DNA from: Raphanus sativus
Lineage: Eukaryota > Streptophyta > Magnoliopsida > Brassicales > Brassicaceae
Direction of reading: 5' to 3'
Length of the DNA stretch: 64,000 nt
NCBI RefSeq assembly: GCF_000801105.2
Contig: NC_079515.1
Location: 6,262,001 to 6,326,000, forward strand
The position numbers and the translations under genes are program-made. Shown one piece after another: positions 20,018 to 31,881 of the stretch. The first letter of the stretch is position 1. Each line of letters starts with the position of its first letter. Under the pieces are notes generated by a model. The model was not told the DNA's origin. It saw only the letters and a list, made by a program, of their open reading frames with translations, and did not search any database.

Positions 20018-21988
20018 TCATTCATCAAGTAAAACAGACACTGGACTCTTTCTGAATGGATCAACCCGAACCAGTTTCGCAGCCAGACTCTTGTTCGGGA
20101 ACACATTATCCACCTTCATCCTCTCACTCATCCCATAAGCAGGAGTTTTAGCATTGATATAAGCCAAGAGCACAGTCTCATACTGCATCAGCTGAGCTGC
20201 ATACCCCGCTCTCTTCATCCTCATGAAAACCTTCTCCGCGTTATGAACATCCCCTCTTCTCCCGTACTCCTCAAGTATCGCCATGTACGAAATAAACAAA
20301 GGCCTCATCTTGTTATCCTTCGTCGCCTTGCTCAGTATCATCTCAGCTTTTCCAACCTCTCCAGCTTTGATGTATAGCTTCACGAGCGCGTGCCACGTCG
20401 ACGGGCCAATCTTGACCCCTGCACTCGCCACTCTTTTAACCAGGTTTTTGCCTTTCGTCAGCATCTTGTTCTCGGTGTATATCTCCATGAGCGAAAAGTA
20501 GGGCAGCATAGGGACGAGTTTGTACTTCTCCACAAGTTTATCAAACACAGACTCTGCTTCTTCGAACTCCTTCAGCTTTCCCCACGCTTTGATAGCAGCG
20601 ATGCAGTTATCATACCTCAACGTCTGCTCAACAAACCTACTCAACCTTCTCACGTTCTCCTTGTCTCCTATGTCTGCATAAAGAGGGAGCAACGAACGGC
20701 ACACCCATGGAGTTTGGTTCAACCCTTCCCCTTCTATCTCCTTCATAACCACCTCTGCTCGCTCTTTAAGCCCAGCACTTATGTAGTACCTAGCCAGTGT
20801 AGCCTGTATCTCCGGATCTAGCACAATACCTTCTTCCTTCATCGTCTCCACTAGCTTGTCCATTCCAGCTATGTCCCCGGATAAACCTTTGCTGTTGATC
20901 AGGAACTGATAAGTTCCCCGAGTTGGCTTGATCTTTTCTTTCTCCATCAGTAACAAAACATCAGGTATCTTCTTCCTGTCGTGCTTGCTGTAGAGGAGAA
21001 GCAGCTGGTTGCAGGCGAACACGCTCGTTGGGAACTTCAGCTCTCTCATCTTGTCGAAAAGGTCCTCGGCTCTTTTCACGTGGAGTTTAAGCACGCAATT
21101 CGCAAGGAGCGTTCTGTACACCACTTCCCCTCTGAAAGACTCTGGAATATCATTCAGAAAGGCTTCAGCTTTTTGTAAACTATGCACCTTGGCCACCAAA
21201 TCCAGTTGAGAGGCGTAGTTTGCCTCTGTGAACTCAAACTGCGTGTTAGCTCGCAACCACTCCCACAGCTGCAAACACATAGCGTAGGATCTGCGTTTAC
21301 GCAGGTTGTGAACAGCGAGAGAAACCTCGGATTGACTCAGATCTTTGCCTTCTTTGACCCACTGTTGAAGAACATGTCTAACTGATTTATAAGCAACAAT
21401 GGAGTCGTACAACTCGCATCGTGCTCTTGTCTTTTTAGCTTTCCCCTTGTTTGAATCCTCCACTTCAACTTCAAGACCATCATCATCACACGCATCTATG
21501 TCACAACCAAGCTCAGAATCGAACACAGAATCATCATCATCATCATCAACAACTCCCTCTGCTACATCATCCCCAGAAACAGGAAATGCCTCCTCTGGTT
21601 CAGATTCCTTTTCTTCTTTAACATCAGAAACCGAAGAGAGCTTGTTGATGCCGATGAAGCGCGAGAACATATCTCTCGCGGAATAGCGACTGATTAAACG
21701 TTGTGATTCATTACTAAAAATCAATCCAGGTGATTTGGAAGCACTTCCTTTGTCACCTACTGATATCTCTAGCTTACTAACAGCACCAAACGAAGAAGGC
21801 GCAAGACTAAATCTTGAGCTCCTAAAAACACACAATTAAGAGAAACAAAACAAAAAATAAAACCTTTCAATCAAATCACACAATAAAGAAAGAAACAAAG
21901 CTGGTGAACACAAAAACTCGTAAAAAAAAAAAAAAAACAGAAACGAAGATTTTTATTACCTTTGCAGGATCTTCGAAATCGAATACAT
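20018..21988 (-). CDS. Pentatricopeptide repeat protein, probably mitochondrial
   Basis: Two exons, 21988-21960 (MYSISKILQ) and 21821-20018, give 610 aa. The N-terminus is Ser/Arg-rich and poor in acidic residues (ISKILQRSSRFSLAPSSFGA), as expected of a mitochondrial presequence. An acidic stretch rich in Asp follows at about residues 90-125, encoded partly by a CAT/GAT triplet run. From about residue 210 onward roughly ten P-type PPR motifs of about 35 aa can be counted, for example YRTLLANCVLKLHVKRAEDL and WHALVKLYIKAGEVGKAEMI. No E, DYW or other C-terminal domain is present. P-class PPR proteins bind organellar RNA. The position fits Arabidopsis At3g15590. It is divergent from the BAH gene, with starts about 1.45 kb apart. 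Confidence 0.9.
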
Positions 21989-22610
21989 AACTTCCCTTCA
22001 ACCAACCCTGAGAAACAATTCGACACTGTTAGCTCTAAAAATCTAAAAAACCCATTTCTCGAAGAGTAAACACTAAACGACAAAAAAAGAGAGAACTTGG
22101 TGAATTAAAATCGAGGCTGATACGCGAAACGCGGAAATGGAAACGGCGTTTGAGAGAGAGGGGTTAGCTTACAGTACGACGGAGTTTTAGCCGGCGGAGA
22201 GAGAAGCGGTGGTAATATGACAAAAAAAACTTTAGGGTTTAATGCCAGTTAGCCAGCTAGGGTTTATAGCCCTTTTGAGTGTTGCTCATTTTCCTTTCCA
22301 AACGTGTGAGGTAGTTAAAGGGCATATTGGTCAAATCCAATAAGCGCATCTTTGGTGCCAAAATCTTATATGTACAAAAATGTTTGAAATAAAGTGTAAC
22401 CAAATGAATGATATTCGTTGAAATTATTCAAACAGAGGTCATGCATATTACCCAATGGTCTTCTCTGTGTGTGTGGGTTTTTAAAAAATATCAAGCCAAG
22501 CTTTGGGGAGATTATCCATAAGTAGAGCTAATAAATTATGTACTATATATTAGTAAGAGATTAGTTAAAGTTAAATAAAACAAACAAAATAGCTTAGCTT
22601 CCTCCATGTT
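21989..22610. promoter_or_regulatory. Divergent promoter interval between PPR and BAH genes
   Basis: The interval must contain the PPR leader and promoter on its left side and the BAH promoter on its right. AAACTTTAGGGTTTAATG at 22228-22245 contains a telo-box-like AGGGTTTA motif, often seen upstream of plant housekeeping genes. A second (TAGGGTTTAT) is at 22258-22267. Confidence 0.45.
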
Positions 22611-22617
22611 TATATAA
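22611..22617 (+). promoter_or_regulatory. TATA box of the BAH-RRM gene
   Basis: TATATAA lies on the plus strand about 30 bp before a plausible start site near 22645. It is followed by a long pyrimidine-rich leader (CTCC repeats at 22808-22830). The leader ends at a splice acceptor CTCTCTAG (23416-23423) 20 nt before the start codon, so a 5'-UTR intron is likely. Confidence 0.5.
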
Positions 22618-23442
22618 GGAAAGACAGAGACGCTGCAGAGTTTCTGGAAAGAGGATTAAAACTTACTAATTACAGAAAATTAATTAGTAATTAAGTAATT
22701 CCAGAAATTTCCATGAACCATCCTTCGCTCTAACACACACTGCTTTTTTTTTCTTTTATATCTCTCACTCAGTACATAACAAAACCTCCAAAAAACCATG
22801 TTTGCTCTCTCCTCCTCCTCCTCCTCCTTAACGGTCGTCTCTCCGGTGACCTAAAATCGCCGGAATAAACGGTTATCCAAGCTCATCTACCTAGTTTTCA
22901 CGTCGTTTTCCACAATCTCACTTTGATCGGCGCTCACCAACTTCCCGGTGAGGAGCTCTTCCTTCTTGAAATCGCTGCTTCTCTGTGGATTTTTAAGAAA
23001 CTTTTAGCTGTTTCCGTACAGTACACACGCAATGCTTTTACTGATTTTGCGTCACTGTTCCATCTCCTTGCTCCGTCACTGTTTACAGATTTTGGTTTCT
23101 AGGTCGAATCCTGCTTCCTGATCGAGCCGGCTTGGCTGCAGAATAGCCGATTTCAATTTCTGCGACATTGTTATCTTGTAGAGCTGTAGAATCTGTGTCT
23201 TTCGGAGGGTACCGTTCAGCTCATCAACGTGGGGCTAGGGTTTTAGTAGGGAGAAACGTTTTTGAGTGTTGCGAAATCAATTCGTAAAAAGTTTATTTTT
23301 TTCCTTAGTTAAGGATTTAATGTTGCTGAGTGTTCCGTTCCTTATGATTGTTTATTTCGTGGACTTGCACTCTCTGATTTTACTTTTGTTGTATCTAACT
23401 TTGTTTAAGTGTCTTCTCTCTAGGAGGATTGATTGTCTCTCT

Positions 23443-26377
23443 ATGCTGCAACCAAACGGTGAGGGTGGAGAACACCACCCTGACTTCAAGTGGGGCCTTA
23501 AGAAAGCGGTGGGACGGACGGATAAAAGCGTCAGCTTTTACGAATCCTTCACCTTTGAGGACATCGAGTACCGCCTCTTCGACTGTGCTTATTTCCAAAT
23601 CCAAGGTCAGTGCGAGACCTCCGTCGGGAAGCTTATCAGGATGTACGAGACTTCAGCTGGTGAGAAGAAAGTCAAGGTCCTTTGGTTTTTCCGACCTATG
23701 GACATCCGTAGCTACTTGAGAGATTACGTGCCGCAGTGGGATGAGTTGTTTCTCGCTTGTGGTGATGACCCTGGGGTTTACAATATCAACGATGTGGTTA
23801 GAGTTTGAATTTGATGATATGGTTTTACTCTATATCTAAAGGCGTCTTGACTGTTTTTGTTTGTGTGCAAGGATACAATCTTGGGGAAATGCAGTGTTGT
23901 GTGCTTATCAGATGACCGAAGGAACCCAATACCAGGAAGAAGGGAGCTTAGGGATGCTCGCTATGTATTCTCCCGCACCTTCGATACAAAACTGAAAATT
24001 ATATCAGCGGATTTTGCTGATGCAATAGCTGGAATTAAAGGTTTGGATTAGAACAAAAAAGATCTTACGTAGCTTTGTTGTTCAACAACTAATTTTAACT
24101 TACAACTGCCTCTAATAATGCAGTGGAGAGTTTCTTCAACAAGAGAATACCTAAGGACCCTCAGAAACGCCTAAACTCAAGCGCAGCTCCGGTGAAATCT
24201 TTTCGTTCAGAGTCGCGGTTAGGTAAAAACTATGACAGAGATGGAAAGCTGACGTGTAGAACAAGCCCAGTTAAGAAAGGTTGCTCCTTTTTTTTTTTAC
24301 TATCTTTTCTGGCCTCTTAATGTGTTGGGCATTAGACAGAACAGATTGACACTAAACTTTCATTCTGCCAGAATTGTTGGCTGATCGTGTACATGTGAAG
24401 AAATACCCTCCTGTCAGTACTGATATTACGTCAAGAGGTCTGAAAAATAAAACCACACCATCAGGGAGTCCACTTGTTTCAGGTTCATCAGGTGATCACA
24501 AACCTAAAAGGAGGAAGCTTCTACTCAATACTCCAGATTCAGATTATTGCCCTGAACCAAGAGAGAATAAATTCACCAAAAATCCACCTCTTGTAGACAA
24601 AGCTCCACCAACTCAGACAATTGTAAGAATTGTCTCTGTTTCAGTGGATTAGCTAAGAGAAACGTTAACAATGTACATAACACACTTTTGTTAAATGAAC
24701 TAGTTACTTCTTCTTATGACATAGATTGTTCATAGTCTGAATTTAGTTAGTATTCACTTGTGACATTTATTTTCTTCTTTTATCCGACTTACAGGGTAGA
24801 ACCAGCTGGTACAAGAAACCGGTAAGTTCTTTGACACCTTAACTATGGCTTTTCCTCTTATGTTGGCCAGCTGTATTACAATAATGTTTTTGCGTCTAAG
24901 AAGAATCTGAAACAATGTTTTACAAGCTGATGGCTTTCATCACACGAAACCAGGGCAAGGAAATATTGAAGTTCACAGAAAACTATATACTAAACACTGG
25001 TTTTTTCATTTATCACTGCTATATACATATAACCCAGAATTTTGAGGAGGAACTAAAAGGAGCTATTGAAACAGAAAGGTTGGTCTTGTTTGAAAATCTG
25101 GAACCATCATACACATCGATGGAGGTGGAGGTATGTGATCCTACATTGAAAATAAGGACATGATCTATTATATAAATGACATCACTACATCCATGATCTT
25201 AGGTTGATCTGAAAAAATGGGTATGTAAATGATTCCATTGTTATTTAGTTCATGATGAATGTTGCTAAAAGAGCTTTCATCTTGATGTGGCTTACTAGGA
25301 ATCTCACTCGATCAATTAGTTTTGACTTTTGAGATAGAAATCTCGATAGTATGCATTTGTTGCCATATTTTCTAGAATGATATTTGAGAACTATTGTTTC
25401 AGCATCCTAGACAATTTTGAGAACACAATCCCATCAACTTGTAGATCAAATTATGGTTTTAGCAAAATAATTATGAAAGACTACAAAATACAGTGACACA
25501 CTCATCGCCGTTTGATTATATTGTTACGTGCAGAATCTTTGTAGGTACGCTTTCAAGGAACGAGTTGATGCCCAGATGATCCCAGCAAGTCTTGTCTCTA
25601 ACCCACATATTGGTATGTCTGCTTCAAACCTACCTTTTTGCTGTATATTAAGTAAGTTCCAACATTATTTAAAAAAGAAAAAGAAAAATAAGTGGCAAGG
25701 ACAAGAAAGCTAACTGCATTTTCATATTAGGGAGAGCTCTCGTGATATTTGACACCAAAAAGGCAGCTGATAATGCCATATCTCGGTTAACCAGAGGGTG
25801 CCTGATGTTAGATGATCAGAGGTTACTATGTCATGTTCTATCTCTCACAGATGTGAAAACTTCATCAATCCTTTTCTTCACTTATATGATACTTTTGTGC
25901 AGGCCTCTAGTGTGTAGCAGAGATTTCCCAAAGGAAGTCGGAGAATGTGGAAGCTTTACTGGACATCAGAGGCTGGTGGATAGGGCTCTGATGTCAATTT
26001 CGAAAGTAAGGTGTTGCAATAGTCTTGTCAAACGTTTTTTTTCTTTCTTTTCGAACATTGTCCAAACTCCTAAGTAGCAAACCATGGTCTTCACACAGTT
26101 TTGTTTTTGTTTAAAAAGAGAAATGCCGTTTCTACAGCACACTGCACGCAGCCAAACCACATTGTACACGAGTTAGCCGTGGAATGGAAAGCTCTGCATG
26201 CAAAGTCAGAAGGGAAGTGGAAGAGGTTACTAGAGGTATTTTCTTTCTTCTCTTTTCACACATGTTCTTTCATCAATTACAATCTTTTTTAGTTTCTTTC
26301 TTCATCCATTACAGGAACAAGACAAGGAAATTAACATCATCTTCAGAAGAAAACACCCTAAGAGCGTCAGAGGATAG
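23443..26377 (+). CDS. BAH and RRM domain protein, ASI1/IBM2-like paralogue
   Basis: Eleven exons can be joined in one frame to give 500 aa: 23443-23796, 23872-24040, 24124-24279, 24372-24622, 24795-24821, 25038-25130, 25534-25612, 25731-25821, 25903-26005, 26119-26235 and 26315-26377. Residues about 30-185 are a BAH domain (DCAYFQIQGQCETSVGKLIR, KVKVLWFFRPMD, RRELRDARYVFSRTFD). The middle is a basic, Ser-rich linker with KPKRRKLL, a likely nuclear signal. Residues about 330-415 form an RRM-like fold (ERLVLFENLEPSYTSMEVE, IGRALVIFDTKKAADNAI). BAH plus RRM is the layout of ANTI-SILENCING 1/IBM2 (At5g11470), which promotes full-length transcripts across heterochromatic introns. By position this is the paralogue At3g15605. 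That it shares the ASI1 function is inference. The start is the first ATG after a strong UTR acceptor. Confidence 0.85.
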
Positions 26378-26870
26378 GAGTAAGATGCAAGTCCATTGTC
26401 TCAGCAGCATAATTAAAGAGATCATATGTTCGAATTTGGGTTAAGTTTTTTGGAACCTAAGTTAATGCCCTTTTGTGTCTTTAGGTGGCATTAACTTAGT
26501 AGTCTCACCAGCTCTGATGCTGATCTCGGAATTAGGACATAGGGGGTACATAACGATTTGGCAGCTTTTTGATGTCGTATATTGCCAAAAGGAAAACACA
26601 ACCTGAGTATATCCACCATCCACCTTTGCAAATAGTTAGTTAATGAGTCAAGTCCCCTCTGAAATTGTTTTTTTCTTCTTTTCTGGCTGTTTTAATATGA
26701 ACACACCCAACAAACGTTGATCATGAAACACCCAAAACAATCAAAATGAGAGAAAACAAACACGTTAAGTTTAAAGTTAAACAATAAAATTTATACTACA
26801 GTAGATTGGATACTGAAGTTTATTGCGAAAGAAGGATTAAAGAAAATAATCATAATATGTCTAATGATGA
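26378..26870. other. 3' flank of the BAH-RRM gene
   Basis: No gene is seen. A short near-repeat at 26450-26510 (CCTAAGTTAATGCC then its partial complement GGTGGCATTAACTTAG) can form a hairpin close to the likely 3' end and may mark the transcript end. Confidence 0.4.
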
Positions 26871-26885
26871 AATATTTTCATACAT

Positions 26886-27086
26886 TTTTTTTTGAAACCG
26901 AGTGTCCTAGTCCAGACGAGAAACCGAAGCGACCAAAGATCTATCTTGCGCTGGTCACTATGTGGATCACCGTGAAAGGTCATCCGTCTCAGTCTCAGAT
27001 GATAGAATTGGCGCATATAAATTTTTCATTGCCCATGATTTGAATCCAACTAGCGAAACTCACATCCGTAAATCTTTTACCAGTAG
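26886..27086 (-). mobile_element. SINE-like retroposon with 15-bp target duplication
   Basis: The insertion is flanked by AATATTTTCATACAT (26871-26885) and AATATTTTCATGCAT (27087-27101), one mismatch in 15. A T9 run (26885-26893) next to the left copy is the poly(A) tail on the minus strand. The minus-strand 5' part has a B-box-like GGATTCAAATC. At about 200 bp, with no coding potential and an A tail, it fits a tRNA-related SINE. The A box is not clear. Confidence 0.65.
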
Positions 27087-27101
27087 AATATTTTCATGCA
27101 T

Positions 27102-27765
27102 TGTTGTTGAAAAAAATATTTTAATACATATATAAAAGAAAGTATAACTACACCCAAATCTTAAACTACCACATTTTCTCTTACAATTATCAATTGCTAT
27201 AACAGTACCATAATCATATAAGCATATATATATCACCCAAAATTTGGTTATCTTATAAATTAAACTGTGTAAGTTAAAAAAAAAATTAATTTTAATATTA
27301 TATCTTAGAATATACCAATAAATTTTATTTTATTAGTGGTTTATTAAGCATATAATTTATTTTAAATATGAATTCAGACTGAATTTGTTACTTTATTTTC
27401 GTATAGGTTGTAGCATATAAACAATTTGTAAAAAAAAAAATTCTTGAATAATAATTTAGATCATTAATTTAGGATATATAAAAATCATCACTATTACTGT
27501 ATACGTATCATGTGTTGTTGCCAAAAAAAAACGTATCATGTGTCGTTTGACTGTTTGACACGTGCGTAATGTGTATACGCGTTAAGATAAGTAACAGTGA
27601 CCAGTTCCAATTTCTCCCAAAGTGCCGGCCACTAAAAAGGCAGCCAATCATCGGCGGAAGAGACTCGAAGAATAAGAACAAGAAAAAAAAGCGTTAGCGG
27701 GATCCTCGGAGGTGTGACCTGAGATCACGAAACAAACAATCTCCTACTCGACCATTCATCACACC
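27102..27765. other. Spacer and promoter of the first COX5b gene
   Basis: No gene is seen. The left half is AT-rich. The last 170 bp become GC-richer with an ACACGTGCG phrase (27557-27565) and should hold the COX5b promoter and leader. Confidence 0.4.
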
Positions 27766-29345
27766 ATGTGGAGAAGAATCGTCACCTCTCATCTCAAAAC
27801 CCTAGCCGCCGATGTCGCCGCTGCTTCTCCTCGTCGATCCATAACCACCACTACCGCGAGACAACACGTTGGCTTCCATCACGCCGCCAATCCCGCTTCT
27901 TCTTCCGTCATCCCTCGCTGTTTCAGCTCTGAATCAGGTGGGTATATATCATTGCCCTATAGTTTCTCTACGTTTTCAGATCTCACCTCCTGATTCAGTT
28001 TATGCTGAATTTAGATGCAATTCTCGCCGTATTATCGTATCAATCGATTCACTGTTCTCTCCTAATGCTTACGTCCTTGTTACTCCAAAGATTCTGTCAT
28101 TACTATGACGTCTTTGTCGATTTTGTTGTTCTCTTATACCATTGAAGCTGTGCAAGAGCGTGGTGTGGTGAGTGACTGTTAATTAATTACCCTTTTTTAC
28201 TTTGCAGTAGAGACAATAGCGAAGAAGAAGGTGGAGGATGTTATGCCCATTGCAACTGGACACGAGAAGGAGGAGCTTCTAGCTGAACTTGAGGTGCTTC
28301 CTCGTCTTTTTTTTTTTTCTCTATGAGTTAGAAACTGTGATACATATTGTATTATTTAGTTGAATAAATCGTATATTGAAAACAGGGGAAGAGGCTGCTT
28401 GACATTGACTTCCCAGAAGGTCCTTTTGGGACTAAGGTTAGTTATATTTCTATTTATAAGACATTCTTTGCGACTGTCACTGTGTCTATCTTATTCTTAA
28501 TCTTAGTTTTGATATTACTTTTGTCATATTTATTCTTGTGAACAATGTAATTGGATAAAGCTCTTTATTGGATTTGAATCGTATATGGGGTTTGGTGTGT
28601 TTGTCAGTTTACCTTGGTCCACTACCTATGATGCTTATATCCATCGACGGTGACGAAAATTTGCATCACATGAAACGTGTGCAAGTGTCGGTAGATAGTG
28701 AAAATCAATTGCTTAGCATTCCTCAGTATCTTTTTCTGAATTACTAAAATCATTTAGGTGTATATGAGTGCGTAGTAATTTTTCATACTGCATCAGACAA
28801 TTGACATTTTCATGTCATTCGTCTCTTGAGAGTGTAGCATTCATTTGTCGTTTTGGCTACCACTTGAGATTTTGTCAAATCTTATTGATACCTAATTGTA
28901 TTTTACCTTACCTTAGGAAGCTCCTGCTATAGTAAAGTCCTACTATGACAAGCGAATTGTGGGATGCCCTGGTGGTGAAGGCGGTAAGTTCAACTCATTG
29001 ATTGAATTATACATGTATCTAATAAACCAAATGATACACTATCTACGACTGAGTTGTCTGATCGACATTCCTACTGGAAACTGCAGAGGATGAACACGAT
29101 GTTGTGTGGTTCTGGCTGGAGAAAGGGAAGTCTTTTGAATGCCCGGTCTGCACTCAGTACTTTGAGGTAAGTTAAAACTCGTATCAGCTTTCTCTAAATG
29201 GTAAACACAGAGTCATGGCTGAGACAAAAGCCATTTATGAAGTATTATTGAATTGGTTAAAATGTATGTGTTGCAGCTAGAAGTGGTTGGTCCAGGTGGG
29301 CCTCCCGATGGTCACGGTGATGAAGAAAATGAGCATCACCACTGA
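27766..29345 (+). CDS. COX5B: Cytochrome c oxidase subunit 5b, copy 1
   Basis: Six exons, 27766-27937, 28208-28293, 28386-28436, 28917-28983, 29087-29166 and 29277-29345, give 174 aa. The first about 58 residues (MWRRIVTSHLKTLAADVAAA) are an arginine/serine-rich mitochondrial presequence. The mature part begins near VETIAKKKVEDVMPIATGHE. It contains the zinc-site Cys in VGCPGG, a His ten residues later region, and the CPVC pair (FECPVCTQYFE). It ends with a His-rich tail. Subunit 5b is a nuclear-encoded, matrix-side zinc-binding subunit of respiratory complex IV. It corresponds by position to At3g15640. A second copy follows in the same direction with the same exon structure. Confidence 0.95.
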
Positions 29346-29519
29346 TTCCACAGCTTCTCACTTAGCCGCGTGTTTTACTTTCTGTTTCATATATTTTTAC
29401 AATTTTTTACTGGAATAAAAAAATTCCACCGTTGGTGAAAAATGTTTTTGATCGTTTTAGAACAACACTTAATGCAACGACTCCTTTGAGAACAAGTCCA
29501 ATAGCCTATTTATGTTTAA

Positions 29520-29625
29520 GATCATAAAAAAAAAAAAAAGGCTGACACATTGAAGATGCCTAATTAAGGTTCTCACGTTCGAACCCTGGCTAGGCAGCAT
29601 TACCATTTATACCGAACATGAAAAA
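29520..29625. mobile_element. Possible SINE remnant between the COX5b copies
   Basis: An A-run (29525-29538) is followed by a segment ending GTTCGAACCCTGG near 29578-29590, a B-box-like tRNA promoter motif (best on the minus strand as GGGTTCGAACG). No target duplication was found. It could equally be unrelated. Confidence 0.3.
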
Positions 29626-29805
29626 GCGATTGACACGTGCGTAGTTTCTCACGTACGAGATAAAGAGTGAGAGGAGATTATTATTTTGTTTGTCCCAGAG
29701 GTCAACTGAGAAAAAGAGCATCGGTGAGAAGAGATTCGAGATTCGCTAATCCTTGGAGTTGGAGGGGTGACCTGAGATTCACGACACAAACACACAATCA
29801 TCATC

Positions 29806-31881
29806 ATGTGGAGAAGAATCGTCTCCTCTGGTCTCAAAACCCTAGCTTCCGATGTCGCCGCCGCTTCTCCTCGCCGATCTATAGCCACCACCGTGAGACC
29901 CGTTGGCTTCTACCGATCAGCCAATCCCGCTTCTTCTTCCCTTATCCCTCGCCATTTCAGCTCCGAATCAGGTGATAAATCGTTGTTTTTTTATTTCAGA
30001 TCTCAGCTTTAAACTCAGATTCTCGCTGTTATCTCTTCCTCGTGTGTGTGCCGTAGATTTAAAGGATATATATATAAAACCTCTTGAGATTATTAATGCG
30101 AATTTGCAAAACAGAAGCAAGTAGGTTTGTTTTAATTAATACTCTCTCATTAAAAGTTTCTGATCTCTTCTAGTATTGGACTCTGTCTACCTAATTTGCT
30201 ATTGAACAGTTTAATGACTCATGTACTTTTGCAGTTGAGACCGTTGTTGCGAAGAAGAAGGTGGAGGATGTTATGCCCATCGCAACTGGTCATGAAAAGG
30301 AGGAGCTTCAAGCTGAACTTGAGGTGATGATACCTCCTGTTTTGCCTCTCTAAGCATTTTCACATATGTACATGAGTGTGACACTATGACACAAATACAC
30401 CTGTGATCATGTTTGACTACTGGAATGTTTCTGGCATTACGATAGTGCTCTTCAGTTTTGACTAAATCAAATTTTACCTTTTTCATTGTTTTCTTGGATG
30501 CAGGGGAGGAGGCTGCTCGACATTGACTTCCCTGAAGGTCCTTTTGGAACTAAGGTTTGTTTAGTATATAATTAAAACCAATCTACTTGGTAGTTGTTTA
30601 ATATATCTCTGTAACTTTCACTTTGAATATTTTCACCTTAGTTTAGGAGTTTACGCTCATCATCAGAGCCCGCTGTATAACTGAAACAAACCAAGAACAT
30701 TTCACTTAAGTCTAGTGTTATGAATGGCTATATAACTCCGGTTTTAGTTGTTTCACTGACCTCAAATAGCCAGATCATCAAATACTTCGTGACTTATCTC
30801 TCATCCCAATTAAACTGAGTTCCGCTGGTTTACTCACCTATATTATTCAACTTGCACTAAGGATACTCGCTTTCATCATCTCTAGTTGTCACACCAAGCT
30901 CTTTTTATTTATCTTGTCATGTTTTCATGATTTTTTTTGTTAGTGTAATTAGTATTAGTTCCCTGGGTGACGGCATTAGCGTAGATTTGGATCATATATG
31001 GGATTTGAATGTGCATTCAACAAATCTTTAAGCTGTGTTTGTTAGTTTACCATTGTCAACTGCCCATGATGCTTATGTTGATGATGATGACGAAAATTTT
31101 GCATATCATGAAAATTTATGTTGATGGTGTTTTTGGATCATGGAAGCTTAGTTCGTAAGAATCCTTCCTTGGAGTAACTGAAAATCATAGGATTATACGA
31201 CTGGTGATTGCACAATCTGTATAGCTGAATAACACAATTGAGACATTTGATCTTTTTATTTATTATTATTTCCATGTCATTTTACATTTTTGAGTGAGCA
31301 GCATTCAATCTCGGTTGGCTACCATTTGATACATCTTACTGATACATACACACTTACCAAATTGTATTACATCAGGAATCTCCTGCTATCGTGAAGTCTT
31401 ACTATGACAAGCGTATTGTGGGATGCCCTGGTGGTGAAGGCGGTATGTTCATCCATCCTCCACTCTTTATTATCATGACGTGGATGATTTTATCATTTTA
31501 TTATTATTGCCTCGTTGCAAAATTTTGATGGTGTAAGATTTTCATTGTTTGAAACATCTATTAACCATTGACTTGGTCTGATCAACTGCAGAGGATGAGC
31601 ACGACGTTGTGTGGTTCTGGCTGGAGAAAGGAAAGTCTTTTGAATGCCCGGTCTGCACTCAGTACTTTGAGGTAAGCTAAAACTCGTATCAGCTTTCTCT
31701 AGATGGTAAAATAAATAGTCATAGCTCAGACGAATCTGTAAAATGTATGATTTAAGAGCAAGAACTCGTTTTAGATTGACTATTGAATTGGTTTAAAATG
31801 TATGTGCTGCAGCTGGAAGTGGTTGGTCCAGGTGGGCCTCCTGATGGTCACGGTGATGAAGACGATGAGCACCACCACTGA
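29806..31881 (+). CDS. COX5B: Cytochrome c oxidase subunit 5b, copy 2
   Basis: Six exons, 29806-29971, 30235-30323, 30504-30554, 31376-31442, 31592-31671 and 31813-31881, give 173 aa. The protein is nearly identical to the upstream copy in the mature region, differing by a few substitutions (for example ESPAIV versus EAPAIV, DDEHHH versus ENEHHH) and more in the presequence. Exon lengths 3 to 6 (51, 67, 80, 69) are the same in both, while intron lengths and sequences have diverged strongly. The zinc-site residues (GCPGG, CPVC) are intact and no frame breaks are seen, so both copies look functional. Intron 3 is expanded to 821 bp. Confidence 0.95.

Noticed and set aside
23266..23442. Upstream extension of the BAH gene's first exon
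   Set aside because: The frame is open but begins with GTG, encodes a hydrophobic unlikely leader and crosses a strong splice acceptor (CTCTCTAG at 23416-23423). It is better read as a 5'-UTR intron.
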